From assembly GCA_007135435.1 (NCBI GenBank), contig SLIW01000529.1:1-9588 (forward strand): a DNA stretch of 9,588 nucleotides, in the 5' to 3' direction. The notes beneath the pieces were generated by a model. The model worked only from the letters and a program-made list of their open reading frames with translations, did not search any database and was not told where the DNA came from. Below, one piece after another: positions 1-6,609 of the stretch. Each line of letters starts with the position of its first letter. Positions within the stretch are counted from its first letter, which is position 1. Source of the stretch: Natronomonas sp. (GTDB lineage Archaea; Halobacteriota; Halobacteria; Halobacteriales; Haloarculaceae). Position numbers and translations under genes: made by a program.

Positions 1-182
1 CGCTCCCCGGAGTGTCGGCCGTCGGATCGGACGAGGGGACCGATCCGACGGGACCGCTGGACCGGGAACCGGATTCCGGAACGAGATATCTACGGTCGGG
101 GGACCCCCTCAGCGCGGGCGACACACTCCCCGACGATCCGGGACGTCACCTCGCCCCGGCGCCACGACGGTGACGGGGACGG
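1..182. other. Non-coding flank downstream of the LUD/CCG gene
   Basis: No convincing coding region is seen. This stretch lies after the stop codon of the minus-strand LUD/CCG gene and runs to the left edge. It contains a perfect 12-bp inverted repeat (19-51), a short palindrome CCGGATTCCGG (69-79), AGATATCT (84-91) and a GGGGGACCCCC palindrome (98-108). No oligo-T run of the kind that ends archaeal transcripts is visible on the minus strand. The AT-richer GATATC core could be part of a promoter for a gene beyond the left edge, but this cannot be tested within the window. Confidence 0.5.
19..51. repeat. Perfect 12-bp inverted repeat
   Basis: Arms 19-30 (CCGTCGGATCGG) and 40-51 (CCGATCCGACGG) are exact reverse complements around a 9-base loop. 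It lies 130-165 bases past the stop of the minus-strand LUD/CCG gene. It could form a strong RNA hairpin at the operon end or serve as a protein-binding dyad. No T-tract follows on either side, so a classical terminator is not supported. Confidence 0.6.
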
Positions 183-2516
183 CTACCGCGACAGTCCTCG
201 AGCGAGCAGCTCGATCGGGTGGCGGACCTCGCGGCCGGTCAGGGAGGCGATCTGGTCGGTACAGGACGTGCCGCTGGCGACGATCGGGCCGTGGCCGCCG
301 TCGCCGTCACCGTCGCTCTGTCCGTCGCCGTCACCGTCGCCGTGGCCGTCGCCGCCGTCGCCACCGTCGCCACCGTCGAGCCCGTCGACGAGCCGCTCGC
401 CGACGTCGACGCTGAGCTCGTAGTACTCGGTCTTGTAGCCGAACGAGCCGGCCATCCCGCAGCACTCGACGTCCGTGGTCGTCACGTCGTAGCCCGCCGC
501 CTCCAGCACCGCCGTCGTGTAGGTCTCCAGGCCCAGCGTCCGCTGCTGGCAGTGGCTGTGGTAGGTGACCGGCGCGTCCTCGGTCGGTGCCGTCGACAGG
601 TCCTCGACCTCGCCGCCGTTCTCCAGCAGCCCGTAGACGTACTCCAGGACGTCGTAGCTGTGCTCGGCGAGCCGGTCGGCGGACCGCCCGGGGAGCAGCC
701 GGTGGTAGTCGTCGCGGAACATCGCCAGGTCCGACGGCTCGATGACGACGACGTCCCGTCCCGAATCGAGGTGCTCGGCGAGGGCGCCGTAGACCGCGCT
801 GGCGCGGCTGTCGGCCGTCTCGATCATCCCCTGTGAGAGCGGCGCGCGGCCGCTCTCCGGCACCCGGGGCACGCGGACGGCGACGTCGAGCGCCTCCAGG
901 GCGCGGACGGTCGCCCGTCCCCGCTCCGGCGCGAAGTAGTTCGTGTAGGCGTCCGGGTAGACGACCGCCTCGCGGACGGCCTCCCGGGGACCGACCTCCG
1001 AGCCGCCGCGGGCGACGAACCACTCGCGGAACGTCTCCTCCGCGAACGTCGGGAGCTCCCGCCGGCGGTCGACGCCGGCCACCCGCTCGAGGAGCAGGCG
1101 GGCGGGCGTGGACCCGGCGACGGCGTTCGAGAGCCGGGGGAAGCGGCTCCCGAGGCGTGCGAACGTCTCGAAGTCCCCGAAGAACCGCTTCTGGAGGTCC
1201 ATCCCCGGCGGCTCGTCGTCGGGGGTCAGCCCCTCGACGAGGAAGTCGAACGCGTCGGGGTCCGCCTCGCGGTTGAGCCGCTCGCGGACGACCGTGTTGA
1301 TCCACGGGATGTCGATCTTCACCGGGCACTTCGGGAGGCACCGGGTGCAGCCGGTACAGAGGTCGTTCATGCTCGCGGCGCTGTCGAGGCCGTGGACGCC
1401 GGCCTCCCAGCCGGTGCCGATGCCGCCGGTGTAGGTCTCGCCGCCGAAGGCGTGGCCCCCGACGCTCTGGAAGTTGGCGCACGCGTTGGCGCAGGCGCCA
1501 CACCGGATGCAGTAGAGCGTCTCCCGGAGCTGGTCGTCCTCGCGCATCGTCATCCGGCCGTTGTCGAGGAGCACGAGGTGGAACTCGCGGTCGTCGGCGT
1601 CCAGGTACTCGCCGGCAGCGAAGTCGACCGCCGGCGTCTCCACCGGCGGCGTCAACAGCGAGAGGTAGGAGGTGATGTCCTGGCCCGTGCCGGTGCGGGC
1701 GATGAGCTCGACGAACGGCTGGAGGTCGGCCAGCTCGGGGACGAGCTTCTCGACGCCGGCGACCGCCACGTGGACCGGCGGGGTGACCGCCGTCTTCCGG
1801 GCGTTGCCCTCGTTGGTGACGAGGCAGATGGTCCCCGTGTCGGCGACGACGAAGTTGGCCCCCGTGAGGCCGACGTCCGCCTCGCGGATGGCCTCGCCGA
1901 CGACGTCGCGGGCGAAGGCGGTCAGCTCCTGGGGGTCGGCCGACAGCGGCTCCTCGCGGTCGTAGTGCTCGTTGAACAGCTCGGCGATGTCCGCCGTCGA
2001 GCGGTGCAGCGCGGGGCCGATGAGGTGCGACGGCGCCTCGTCGGCCAGCTGGATGACGAACTCGCCGAGGTCGGTCTCGGTGACCCCGTAGCCGGCGCCC
2101 TCGAGGTGCTCGTTCAGGTCGAGCTCCTCGGTGGTCATGGACTTGCTCTTGACCATGGTCTCGGCGTCGGCGTCGGCCATCACGCCCTCGACGTAGCGGT
2201 TCGCGTCCGCGGCGTCCTGGGCGAGGTAGACCGTCCCGCCGTTGGCCTCGACCGACTCGGTGACCGCGTCGATCAGGTCGGGGAGGGCCTCGATGGCCGC
2301 CTCCTTCGTCGACCGCGCCGCCGCCCGGAGGTCCTCGTAGGACTCCAGCTCCTCGACGGCGTACGTCGACAGCTGGTTGATGGTCCGGGTGTTGCGACCG
2401 ATGGCGTCCCCCTCGGTCTCCATGAGGTGCCTGAGCGCGGCCGCCTTCGCGCGGCGGTCGGTCGGCCGGGTCCCACCCCGGTGGCCGGCGACCCCCGCGT
2501 CGTCGTGCCGGCTCAT
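183..2516 (-). CDS. LUD-domain 4Fe-4S protein with C-terminal CCG domain (LutB-LutA-like fusion)
   Basis: Probable electron-transfer subunit for oxidation of lactate or a related 2-hydroxyacid, 777 residues, cytoplasmic or at the inner membrane face. The LUD domain spans about residues 65-315, with SKSMTTEEL near 124-132, ETDLGEFVIQLA near 147-158 and the TGANFVVADTGTICLVTNEGN stretch near 218-238. Two 4Fe-4S motifs follow: C336-C339-C342-C346 and C387-C390-C393-C397, the second ending in KCPVKIDIP as in LutB. The C-terminus is CCG-like, as in LutA or FAD-linked D-lactate dehydrogenases. Its second half-site is intact (HSHC656, C685-C686-G with MAGSFGYK, and TSC752). The first half-site (about 518-605) keeps TNYF but has ESGR (554-557) and PSD596 where the family has CCGR and PSC. 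A 29-residue Gly/Asp-rich stretch (715-743) interrupts the second half-site. The start at 2516 overlaps the upstream stop (ATGA) and has a ribosome site. The substrate is inferred. Confidence 0.88.
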   Translation of the reverse strand: MSRHDDAGVAGHRGGTRPTDRRAKAAALRHLMETEGDAIGRNTRTINQLSTYAVEELESYEDLRAAARSTKEAAIEALPDLIDAVTESVEANGGTVYLAQDAADANRYVEGVMADADAETMVKSKSMTTEELDLNEHLEGAGYGVTETDLGEFVIQLADEAPSHLIGPALHRSTADIAELFNEHYDREEPLSADPQELTAFARDVVGEAIREADVGLTGANFVVADTGTICLVTNEGNARKTAVTPPVHVAVAGVEKLVPELADLQPFVELIARTGTGQDITSYLSLLTPPVETPAVDFAAGEYLDADDREFHLVLLDNGRMTMREDDQLRETLYCIRCGACANACANFQSVGGHAFGGETYTGGIGTGWEAGVHGLDSAASMNDLCTGCTRCLPKCPVKIDIPWINTVVRERLNREADPDAFDFLVEGLTPDDEPPGMDLQKRFFGDFETFARLGSRFPRLSNAVAGSTPARLLLERVAGVDRRRELPTFAEETFREWFVARGGSEVGPREAVREAVVYPDAYTNYFAPERGRATVRALEALDVAVRVPRVPESGRAPLSQGMIETADSRASAVYGALAEHLDSGRDVVVIEPSDLAMFRDDYHRLLPGRSADRLAEHSYDVLEYVYGLLENGGEVEDLSTAPTEDAPVTYHSHCQQRTLGLETYTTAVLEAAGYDVTTTDVECCGMAGSFGYKTEYYELSVDVGERLVDGLDGGDGGDGGDGHGDGDGDGQSDGDGDGGHGPIVASGTSCTDQIASLTGREVRHPIELLARGLSR

Positions 2517-3034
2517 GCGTCCGGCTCCACCACCACGACGTGGACCTGTTCCGGCCCGTGGACGCCCTGGACGAGCGAGCCCATGTCCGCCGTCGCGCTC
2601 GGCCCGGTCTCGAGCACGTGCGTCGTCGTCCCCGCGTCGAAGGCCTCCTCGAGCCGCTCGAAGGCGGCGGGCATGTCCGGGACGACGTCGTCGGCCGAGA
2701 GGACCGACACGTGCCGCTTCGGGTAGAGGCTCACGAGCTCGTCGCCGTCGGCCCGCGACTGGACGGTCACCGTCCCGTAGTCGGCGATCCCCAGGCCGGC
2801 CGGCGTGACGCCCGTCGCCGCCGCGTCGAGCTCGGCGACCGACGGGTCGACGACCACCGACTCCGGAAGCGTCACGTCCAACTCGTCGAACGTGGGTCCG
2901 AGCGGCACGCCGACGGCGGGCTCGATCACGACCTCCGCGAGGGCGTCCTGGACCCCGGAGGGGGCGACCCGACGGCACGAGTCCGCCACCCCCTGCAGGG
3001 ACTCCTCGAACCGCTCTACGGTCTGCGTTCCCAT
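2513..3034 (-). CDS. Small LUD-domain protein (LutC/LldG-like)
   Basis: LUD (DUF162) family protein of 173 residues, a typical length for a LutC-type subunit. Family members work with LutA and LutB in lactate utilisation; their exact biochemical role is poorly defined. Recognisable parts are the central GVTPAGLGIADYGTVTVQS segment (75-93) and the C-terminal TGPSATADMGSLVQGVHGPEQ (143-163) followed by a hydrophobic strand VHVVVVE, matching the family's GPSRTADIE...GVHGP signature. The only cysteine is C20, so no iron-sulfur cluster is expected in this chain. The chosen start, MGTQTVERFE, follows a GGTGG stretch that is very close to the ATG; the open frame continues upstream but does not resemble the family. 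The stop overlaps the start of the LUD/CCG gene by four bases, which points to one operon and a likely complex. Confidence 0.85.
   Translation of the reverse strand: MGTQTVERFEESLQGVADSCRRVAPSGVQDALAEVVIEPAVGVPLGPTFDELDVTLPESVVVDPSVAELDAAATGVTPAGLGIADYGTVTVQSRADGDELVSLYPKRHVSVLSADDVVPDMPAAFERLEEAFDAGTTTHVLETGPSATADMGSLVQGVHGPEQVHVVVVEPDA
2525..2531 (-). promoter_or_regulatory. Ribosome binding site for the LUD/CCG gene
   Basis: The minus strand reads GGTGGAG, eight bases before the ATG at 2516. It lies inside the last codons of the upstream LUD gene. With the ATGA overlap it supports the 777-residue start over the far upstream in-frame ATG at 3104, and it suggests translation of an internal operon cistron. 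Confidence 0.55.
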
Positions 3035-3177
3035 ACCACCCGAATGGTCGCCCCCGTATTGGGGTTTGTCCCCGCGGCGAGGTTCGGACCGGGGGCGGGA
3101 CCACGTCGGCGCCGCCCGAACCTCACCGTGACGACGGGCGAGCCGCCGCTCTGGGCGATCGCGGGAGGGTGGCGCCC
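3035..3177. other. Spacer with 9-bp inverted repeat, possible promoter of the LUD pair
   Basis: This 143-base gap separates the acyl-CoA dehydrogenase stop from the small LUD gene start. It contains inverted arms GAGGTTCGG (3079-3087) and CCGAACCTC (3116-3124), and a C5-GTATT-G4 element at 3051-3064. Its AATA core, read on the minus strand, sits about 24-26 bases before the ATG at 3034, where a TATA box would be. This is a weak match, so the LUD pair may have its own promoter or may be read through from the dehydrogenase gene. Confidence 0.35.
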
Positions 3178-4416
3178 CTACCGCCCGGCGTCGCCCGGCT
3201 CCCGGTAGGTCGGCAGCGGTTCGAGCTCGTCGACCGGCGGGTCGGCGAAGAGCTCGCGGGCGACGACCCGCTTGTGGACCTCGTCGGCTCCGTCGACGAT
3301 GCGGAACGGCCGGACCGACTCGTAGAAGTCCGACAGCGGGAGGTCCTTGCCGATGCCACTGCCCCCACACGCCTGAACGGCGACGTCGACGGCGTCCTGG
3401 ACGACCGCGGCGGTATACGTCTTGGCCATCGAGACCTCGACGCGGGCCTCCTCGCCGGCGTCGATCAGGTCCGCGGCGTGTCGGACCATCGTCCGGGCGG
3501 CGTGGAGGCGCGTGGCGGCGTCCACGAGCGCGAACCGGTTGCCCTGCTTGTCGGCCAGCCGCGAGCCGAACGCCTCCCGCTCGGAGAGGTACGCCCGCGC
3601 GACGTCGAGCGAGCGCTCGGCGACTCCCGAGAAGCGCAGGCAGTGGGTCAGCCGCGCCGGGCCCAGCCGCAGCTGGGCGATGGTGAACCCCTCCCCTTCC
3701 TCGCCCAGGAGGTGCTCGTCGGGGACGCGGACGCCCTCGAACCGCACCTCGGCGTGGCTCTTGCCCGTCGGACCGCCACCCATGTGGGGGATGTTCCGGA
3801 CGACCTCGACGCCGGGCGTCTCCGCGTCGACGAGGAAGAGCGAACACCCCTCGTACGGGTGGGCGTCGGGGTCCGACCGCGCGAGGACGATGAAGACGTC
3901 GGCCTCGACGCCCTGCGTGGTCCACCACTTGTGGCCGTCGATGACCCACTCGTCGCCGTCCCGCCGTGCGCTGGTCCGGATCATCTTGGGGTCCGAGCCG
4001 GCGCCCGGACGCGGCTCGGTCATCGCGAAGGCCGAACGCATCTTCCCCTCGACCAGCGGCTCGAGGTAGCGCTCCTTCTGGAGGTCGTCGCCGGCGAGCT
4101 CCAGGGTGTGCATGTTCCCCTCGTCGGGCGCGTCGACCCGTAGCGCCAGCGGGCCGAGGAGCGAACGGCCCGCCACCTCGAACACCGGGAGCGCCTCCCT
4201 GAACGTCAGCCCCTGGCCGCCGTGTGCCTCGGCGATCTGGGGCGCGTAGACCCCGTACTCGCGGGCCGCGTCGCGCAGCTCGCGGATCGTCCCCCGGGAG
4301 ACGTCCGCGCCGCCGGCCAGCGACCGCTCCTTCGGGACGACGACCTCGTCGAGGAACTCCCGCGTCCGTTCGGCGAACTCGCGACCCCGCTGCGGGTCGT
4401 CGTACTCGGTGATCAT
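3178..4416 (-). CDS. Acyl-CoA dehydrogenase family protein (ACAD10/11-like)
   Basis: FAD-dependent dehydrogenase that would introduce an alpha-beta double bond into an acyl-CoA and pass electrons to electron-transfer flavoprotein; cytoplasmic. The 412 residues match the family length. The N-terminal helical domain covers about 1-125. The flavin-binding beta domain has FAMTEPRPGAGSDPKMI (130-146) and WVIDGHKWWTTQG (157-169). The C-terminal helical domain has REAFGSRLADKQGNRF (280-295), QACGGSGIGKDLPLSDFYES (348-367) and FRIVDGADEVHKRVVAREL (371-389). The catalytic Glu of MCAD-type enzymes (YEGT) aligns with Asp375 in VDGADEV, as in ACAD10/11-like proteins. The ATG at 4416 gives a standard N-terminus; no ribosome site or clear TATA box is seen before it. 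It lies 143 bases upstream of the LUD pair on the same strand. The substrate chain type cannot be told. Confidence 0.9.
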   Translation of the reverse strand: MITEYDDPQRGREFAERTREFLDEVVVPKERSLAGGADVSRGTIRELRDAAREYGVYAPQIAEAHGGQGLTFREALPVFEVAGRSLLGPLALRVDAPDEGNMHTLELAGDDLQKERYLEPLVEGKMRSAFAMTEPRPGAGSDPKMIRTSARRDGDEWVIDGHKWWTTQGVEADVFIVLARSDPDAHPYEGCSLFLVDAETPGVEVVRNIPHMGGGPTGKSHAEVRFEGVRVPDEHLLGEEGEGFTIAQLRLGPARLTHCLRFSGVAERSLDVARAYLSEREAFGSRLADKQGNRFALVDAATRLHAARTMVRHAADLIDAGEEARVEVSMAKTYTAAVVQDAVDVAVQACGGSGIGKDLPLSDFYESVRPFRIVDGADEVHKRVVARELFADPPVDELEPLPTYREPGDAGR

Positions 4417-4716
4417 GGACGCGAGGAGGCGCCCTGGCGGGTGAACCGCTTCGGACGGTCCCACGGGCTGGGAACGACCCCATCGGTTGATGTGTCGGCG
4501 GATGCGACGGGGTCGACTCCGGGATGGGTACCGCTCCGGATCCCGCTGTCGCCCGATGTCGCCGACCGTCGCCGACCGTCGCCGACCGTCGCCGACCCTC
4601 GCCTGCCGTCGACCGCTCACCGCTGATCGCCGTCGCCCGACATCGCCGACCGTCGCCAGACGTCGCCAACCGCCGACCACCGTCGACCGGTTTCCTCCCC
4701 GCAGTCCGTCCGACCG
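4417..4716. other. Non-coding spacer dominated by a short tandem repeat
   Basis: No supported gene. The spacer lies downstream of the beta-helix lipoprotein gene and upstream of the acyl-CoA dehydrogenase gene, both on the minus strand, so any promoter for the dehydrogenase must be here. Roughly half of it is the 10-bp tandem array described separately. I see no clear TATA box at the expected distance from 4416 and no oligo-T terminator for the lipoprotein gene. Confidence 0.5.
4547..4690. repeat. Degenerate 10-bp tandem repeat array, about 14 units
   Basis: Units follow the plus-strand consensus CGTCGCCGAC. Units at 4567-4596 are three exact copies; flanking units carry one to several changes. 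After eight units (4547-4626) a four-base phase shift occurs (4627-4630), then six more units follow (4631-4690). A period of 10 is not a multiple of three and no frame has a credible protein, so this is not a coding repeat. There are no unique spacers, so it is not a CRISPR array. Confidence 0.75.
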
Positions 4717-6471
4717 CTATCCGTTATCCTGGTCGTCCGCCCCGTCGGCGGATCCGGACCCGTTCTCGACGGGTGCGTGGACCCCGTCGCTGGTCAGTTC
4801 CTCGGTGAGGGACCCGTCCGTCTCGGCCGCGTCGTAGGTGCCGATGGACGACCATTCGTCGTCGACGTGGCGCCACAGCTCGACCGTGTCGCCCTCGACG
4901 GCGTCCAGATCGTACTCGAGGGTCATCGTGGCGCTACCGTCGAGCCCCCTGACTTCGACGCCGTCGCCGACCGATTCGGCGTCCTCGGGGAGCGCCGGCA
5001 GGTCACCTTCGGGAACCGTATCGAGCGAGACGGATTCGTCGTCGAAGTCGAACACCGCGTGGTCGCCGATGCCGAGGTCGGACGCCGTGACGGACGCCCA
5101 GTCGTTCTGGTCTTCGACCTCGAGCTGCCAGCCGTCGTTGTCGCGAATGGTCGTCTCGGTGAGGTCGGCGTCACTGTTCCGCAGGAAGACCCCCGAGCCA
5201 CCGTTGTCCTCGACGAGGGCGTCCTCGAGCGTCACGCCGCCGTGGTCGAACGCGATCCCTTCCTCGCCGTTGTTCCGGACGACGGAGTCGCGGAGGAGTA
5301 TCCCGCCGTCGTCCCCGCCGCTGACGCCCGCCCCGTCGTTGTCGGCGATCTCGGCGTTCGAGACGTCGAGGACCGTCTCGATGCCGAGGGACGCACCGTC
5401 ACCGCCGTTTTCGGTCGCGACGAGGTCCGTCCCTTCCAGGACGGTCGGATCGGAGAACGACAGCCCGCTCCCGTCGTTTTCGGAGACCGTGACGCCGTCG
5501 ATCGCGATCTCTCCGGAGTCGTAGCCCGAGATCCCGGCGGCGCCGTTCCGGTTGGCGGTGACGTCTCGCAGCCCGTCGATCCGTCCGTCGAACGCATTGA
5601 TACCGGCATCGCCATTGTGGTTCGCGGTAACGCCCTGGAAGTCGGCACTGGCGTATCCCGTGACGGAGATGCCGACTCCCTCGTTGTGGCTGGCTTCGAC
5701 GTCCTCGAAGTCGACGTGGATCGAGCCGAGGTATGCCATCTCGCCCACGAGGATCCCGTCACCCCAGTCCTCGACCCGGAGGTTCCGGACGGTGACGTTC
5801 TCCACGTCGTCCTCGTCCGGGTTTCGCACCTCGACGCCGACGGTATCGGCTGCGCCGACTCCCCCGACGAGGTGGTCGTTGCCCTCGAGGACGACGTCGC
5901 CCGAGGTGATCTGGAGACAGACCTCTTCGTCTCGGTCTTCGAGATCCGTCGTCAGCTCGTACACGCCTGGTTCGTCGATGGTCGTACACTCGTCGAGCTG
6001 GACGGCTGCCTCCGGCTCGGGCGTCGGCGTGGGCGTCGGTGTGGCTTCCGGATCGTCGTCCGCCTCGGGTGTCGGCGTCGCCGTCGGTGTCGGCGTCGCC
6101 GTCGGTGTCGGCGTCGCCGTCGGTGTCGGTGTGACCTCGGTGTCGTCGTCCGACGCGGGCGTTGGCGTGGGCGACGGTGCGGCTTCCGCGTCGTCCTCCG
6201 CCTCTGGTGTCGGCGTCGCCTCCCCGTCGGGCGTCGGTGTGGCCTCCTCGTCTGGTGTCGGCGTCGCCTCCTCGTCGGGCGTCGGTGTGGCCTCCTCGTC
6301 TGGTGTCGGCGTCGCCTCCTCGTCGGGCGTCGGTGTCGCCTCGGGTGTGTCCGTCGGTGTCTCGTCGACAGGTGCTGGGGTGTCGGCAAATCCGTCGTCG
6401 GCGATCGGTCCTCCGCACCCGGCGAGGAGCACCACGACGAGTGCGAGTCCGAACGCGAGGCCTACGCGCAT
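4717..6471 (-). CDS. Surface lipoprotein with Thr-Pro repeat linker and right-handed beta-helix domain
   Basis: Predicted exported lipoprotein of 584 residues; function unknown. The N-terminus MRVGLAFGLALVVVLLAGC is a Sec-type signal with lipobox LAGC (Cys19 would be lipidated) and no twin arginine. Residues 30-156 are a low-complexity Asp/Glu/Thr/Pro linker with ATPTPDEE-type octads (45-89) and TPTPTA hexads (114-135), which probably lifts the domain through the S-layer and may be O-glycosylated. Residues about 160-447 are parallel beta-helix (PbH1/NosD-like) coils of about 22 residues with recurring N-x-G-x-G-I/V turns, starting with the PGVYELTTDL and GDVVLEGNDH motifs common in haloarchaeal beta-helix proteins. 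A beta-rich C-terminal domain (about 448-560) with VELWRHVDDEWSSIGTYD follows, then a Ser/Gly/Asp tail without a membrane anchor. The ATG at 6471 is preferred over GTG at 6489 because a TATA box sits 26 bases before it. Polysaccharide binding or lyase activity is possible but unproven. Confidence 0.85.
   Translation of the reverse strand: MRVGLAFGLALVVVLLAGCGGPIADDGFADTPAPVDETPTDTPEATPTPDEEATPTPDEEATPTPDEEATPTPDEEATPTPDGEATPTPEAEDDAEAAPSPTPTPASDDDTEVTPTPTATPTPTATPTPTATPTPEADDDPEATPTPTPTPEPEAAVQLDECTTIDEPGVYELTTDLEDRDEEVCLQITSGDVVLEGNDHLVGGVGAADTVGVEVRNPDEDDVENVTVRNLRVEDWGDGILVGEMAYLGSIHVDFEDVEASHNEGVGISVTGYASADFQGVTANHNGDAGINAFDGRIDGLRDVTANRNGAAGISGYDSGEIAIDGVTVSENDGSGLSFSDPTVLEGTDLVATENGGDGASLGIETVLDVSNAEIADNDGAGVSGGDDGGILLRDSVVRNNGEEGIAFDHGGVTLEDALVEDNGGSGVFLRNSDADLTETTIRDNDGWQLEVEDQNDWASVTASDLGIGDHAVFDFDDESVSLDTVPEGDLPALPEDAESVGDGVEVRGLDGSATMTLEYDLDAVEGDTVELWRHVDDEWSSIGTYDAAETDGSLTEELTSDGVHAPVENGSGSADGADDQDNG
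6067..6132 (-). repeat. 18-bp coding tandem repeat (TPTPTA units)
   Basis: Three nearly identical 18-base units plus a partial one encode TPTPTA repeats in the lipoprotein linker (residues 114-135). The unit keeps the reading frame, so copy-number change would alter linker length without disrupting the protein. Confidence 0.75.
6205..6339 (-). repeat. 24-bp coding tandem repeat (ATPTPDEE units)
   Basis: Five full octads, four of ATPTPDEE and one of ATPTPDGE, plus a final ATPTP encode residues 45-89 of the lipoprotein linker. Units alternate between two synonymous forms on the DNA, which suggests past duplication of a 48-base double unit. Confidence 0.75.
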
Positions 6472-6491
6472 GAGGAGGCTTACATCCACCC

Positions 6492-6509
6492 AATTTATAA
6501 TTGTAAATT
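6492..6509 (-). promoter_or_regulatory. TATA box of the lipoprotein gene inside an 18-bp dyad
   Basis: On the minus strand TTATAAAT (6500-6493) is centred about 26 bases before the ATG at 6471, the archaeal TATA-to-start-site distance, implying a leaderless mRNA. The same bases form a near-perfect palindrome: half-sites AATTTATAA and, on the other strand, AATTTACAA differ at one base. The stretch is strikingly AT-rich against its surroundings. A repressor bound here would block TBP. Confidence 0.65.
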
Positions 6510-6542
6510 TGAAACAGTTGGCGCTTGGCTAGTGATTGCAGC

Positions 6543-6556
6543 GGGAAACGTTTGCC
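6543..6556. promoter_or_regulatory. 14-bp near-palindrome upstream of the lipoprotein promoter
   Basis: GGGAAACGTTTGCC is symmetric at 12 of 14 positions around an AAACGTTT core. Its centre is 49 bases upstream (minus-strand sense) of the centre of the TATA-box dyad and about 79 bases before the lipoprotein start. It could be an activator or repressor site; no specific factor can be named. Confidence 0.35.
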
Positions 6557-6609
6557 AGTGCTGGGGGTCGGCGTCGGCCGACGAGCGTACAGTGGCGACG
6601 AGAGTGCGC

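Noticed and set aside
1392..2726. Plus-strand open frame of 444 residues opposite the LUD/CCG gene
   Set aside because: It is the reverse-strand image of conserved LUD and 4Fe-4S codons, with Leu/Val/Arg runs and no motif.
2517..3104. In-frame upstream extension of the LUD/CCG gene to an ATG at 3104
   Set aside because: The extra 196 residues overlap the small LUD gene in another frame and are a Gly/Arg-rich shadow with no family similarity. The ATGA overlap and ribosome site favour 2516.
4547..4690. Possible CRISPR or coding repeat
   Set aside because: The 10-bp units are contiguous with no spacers, and the period is not a multiple of three.
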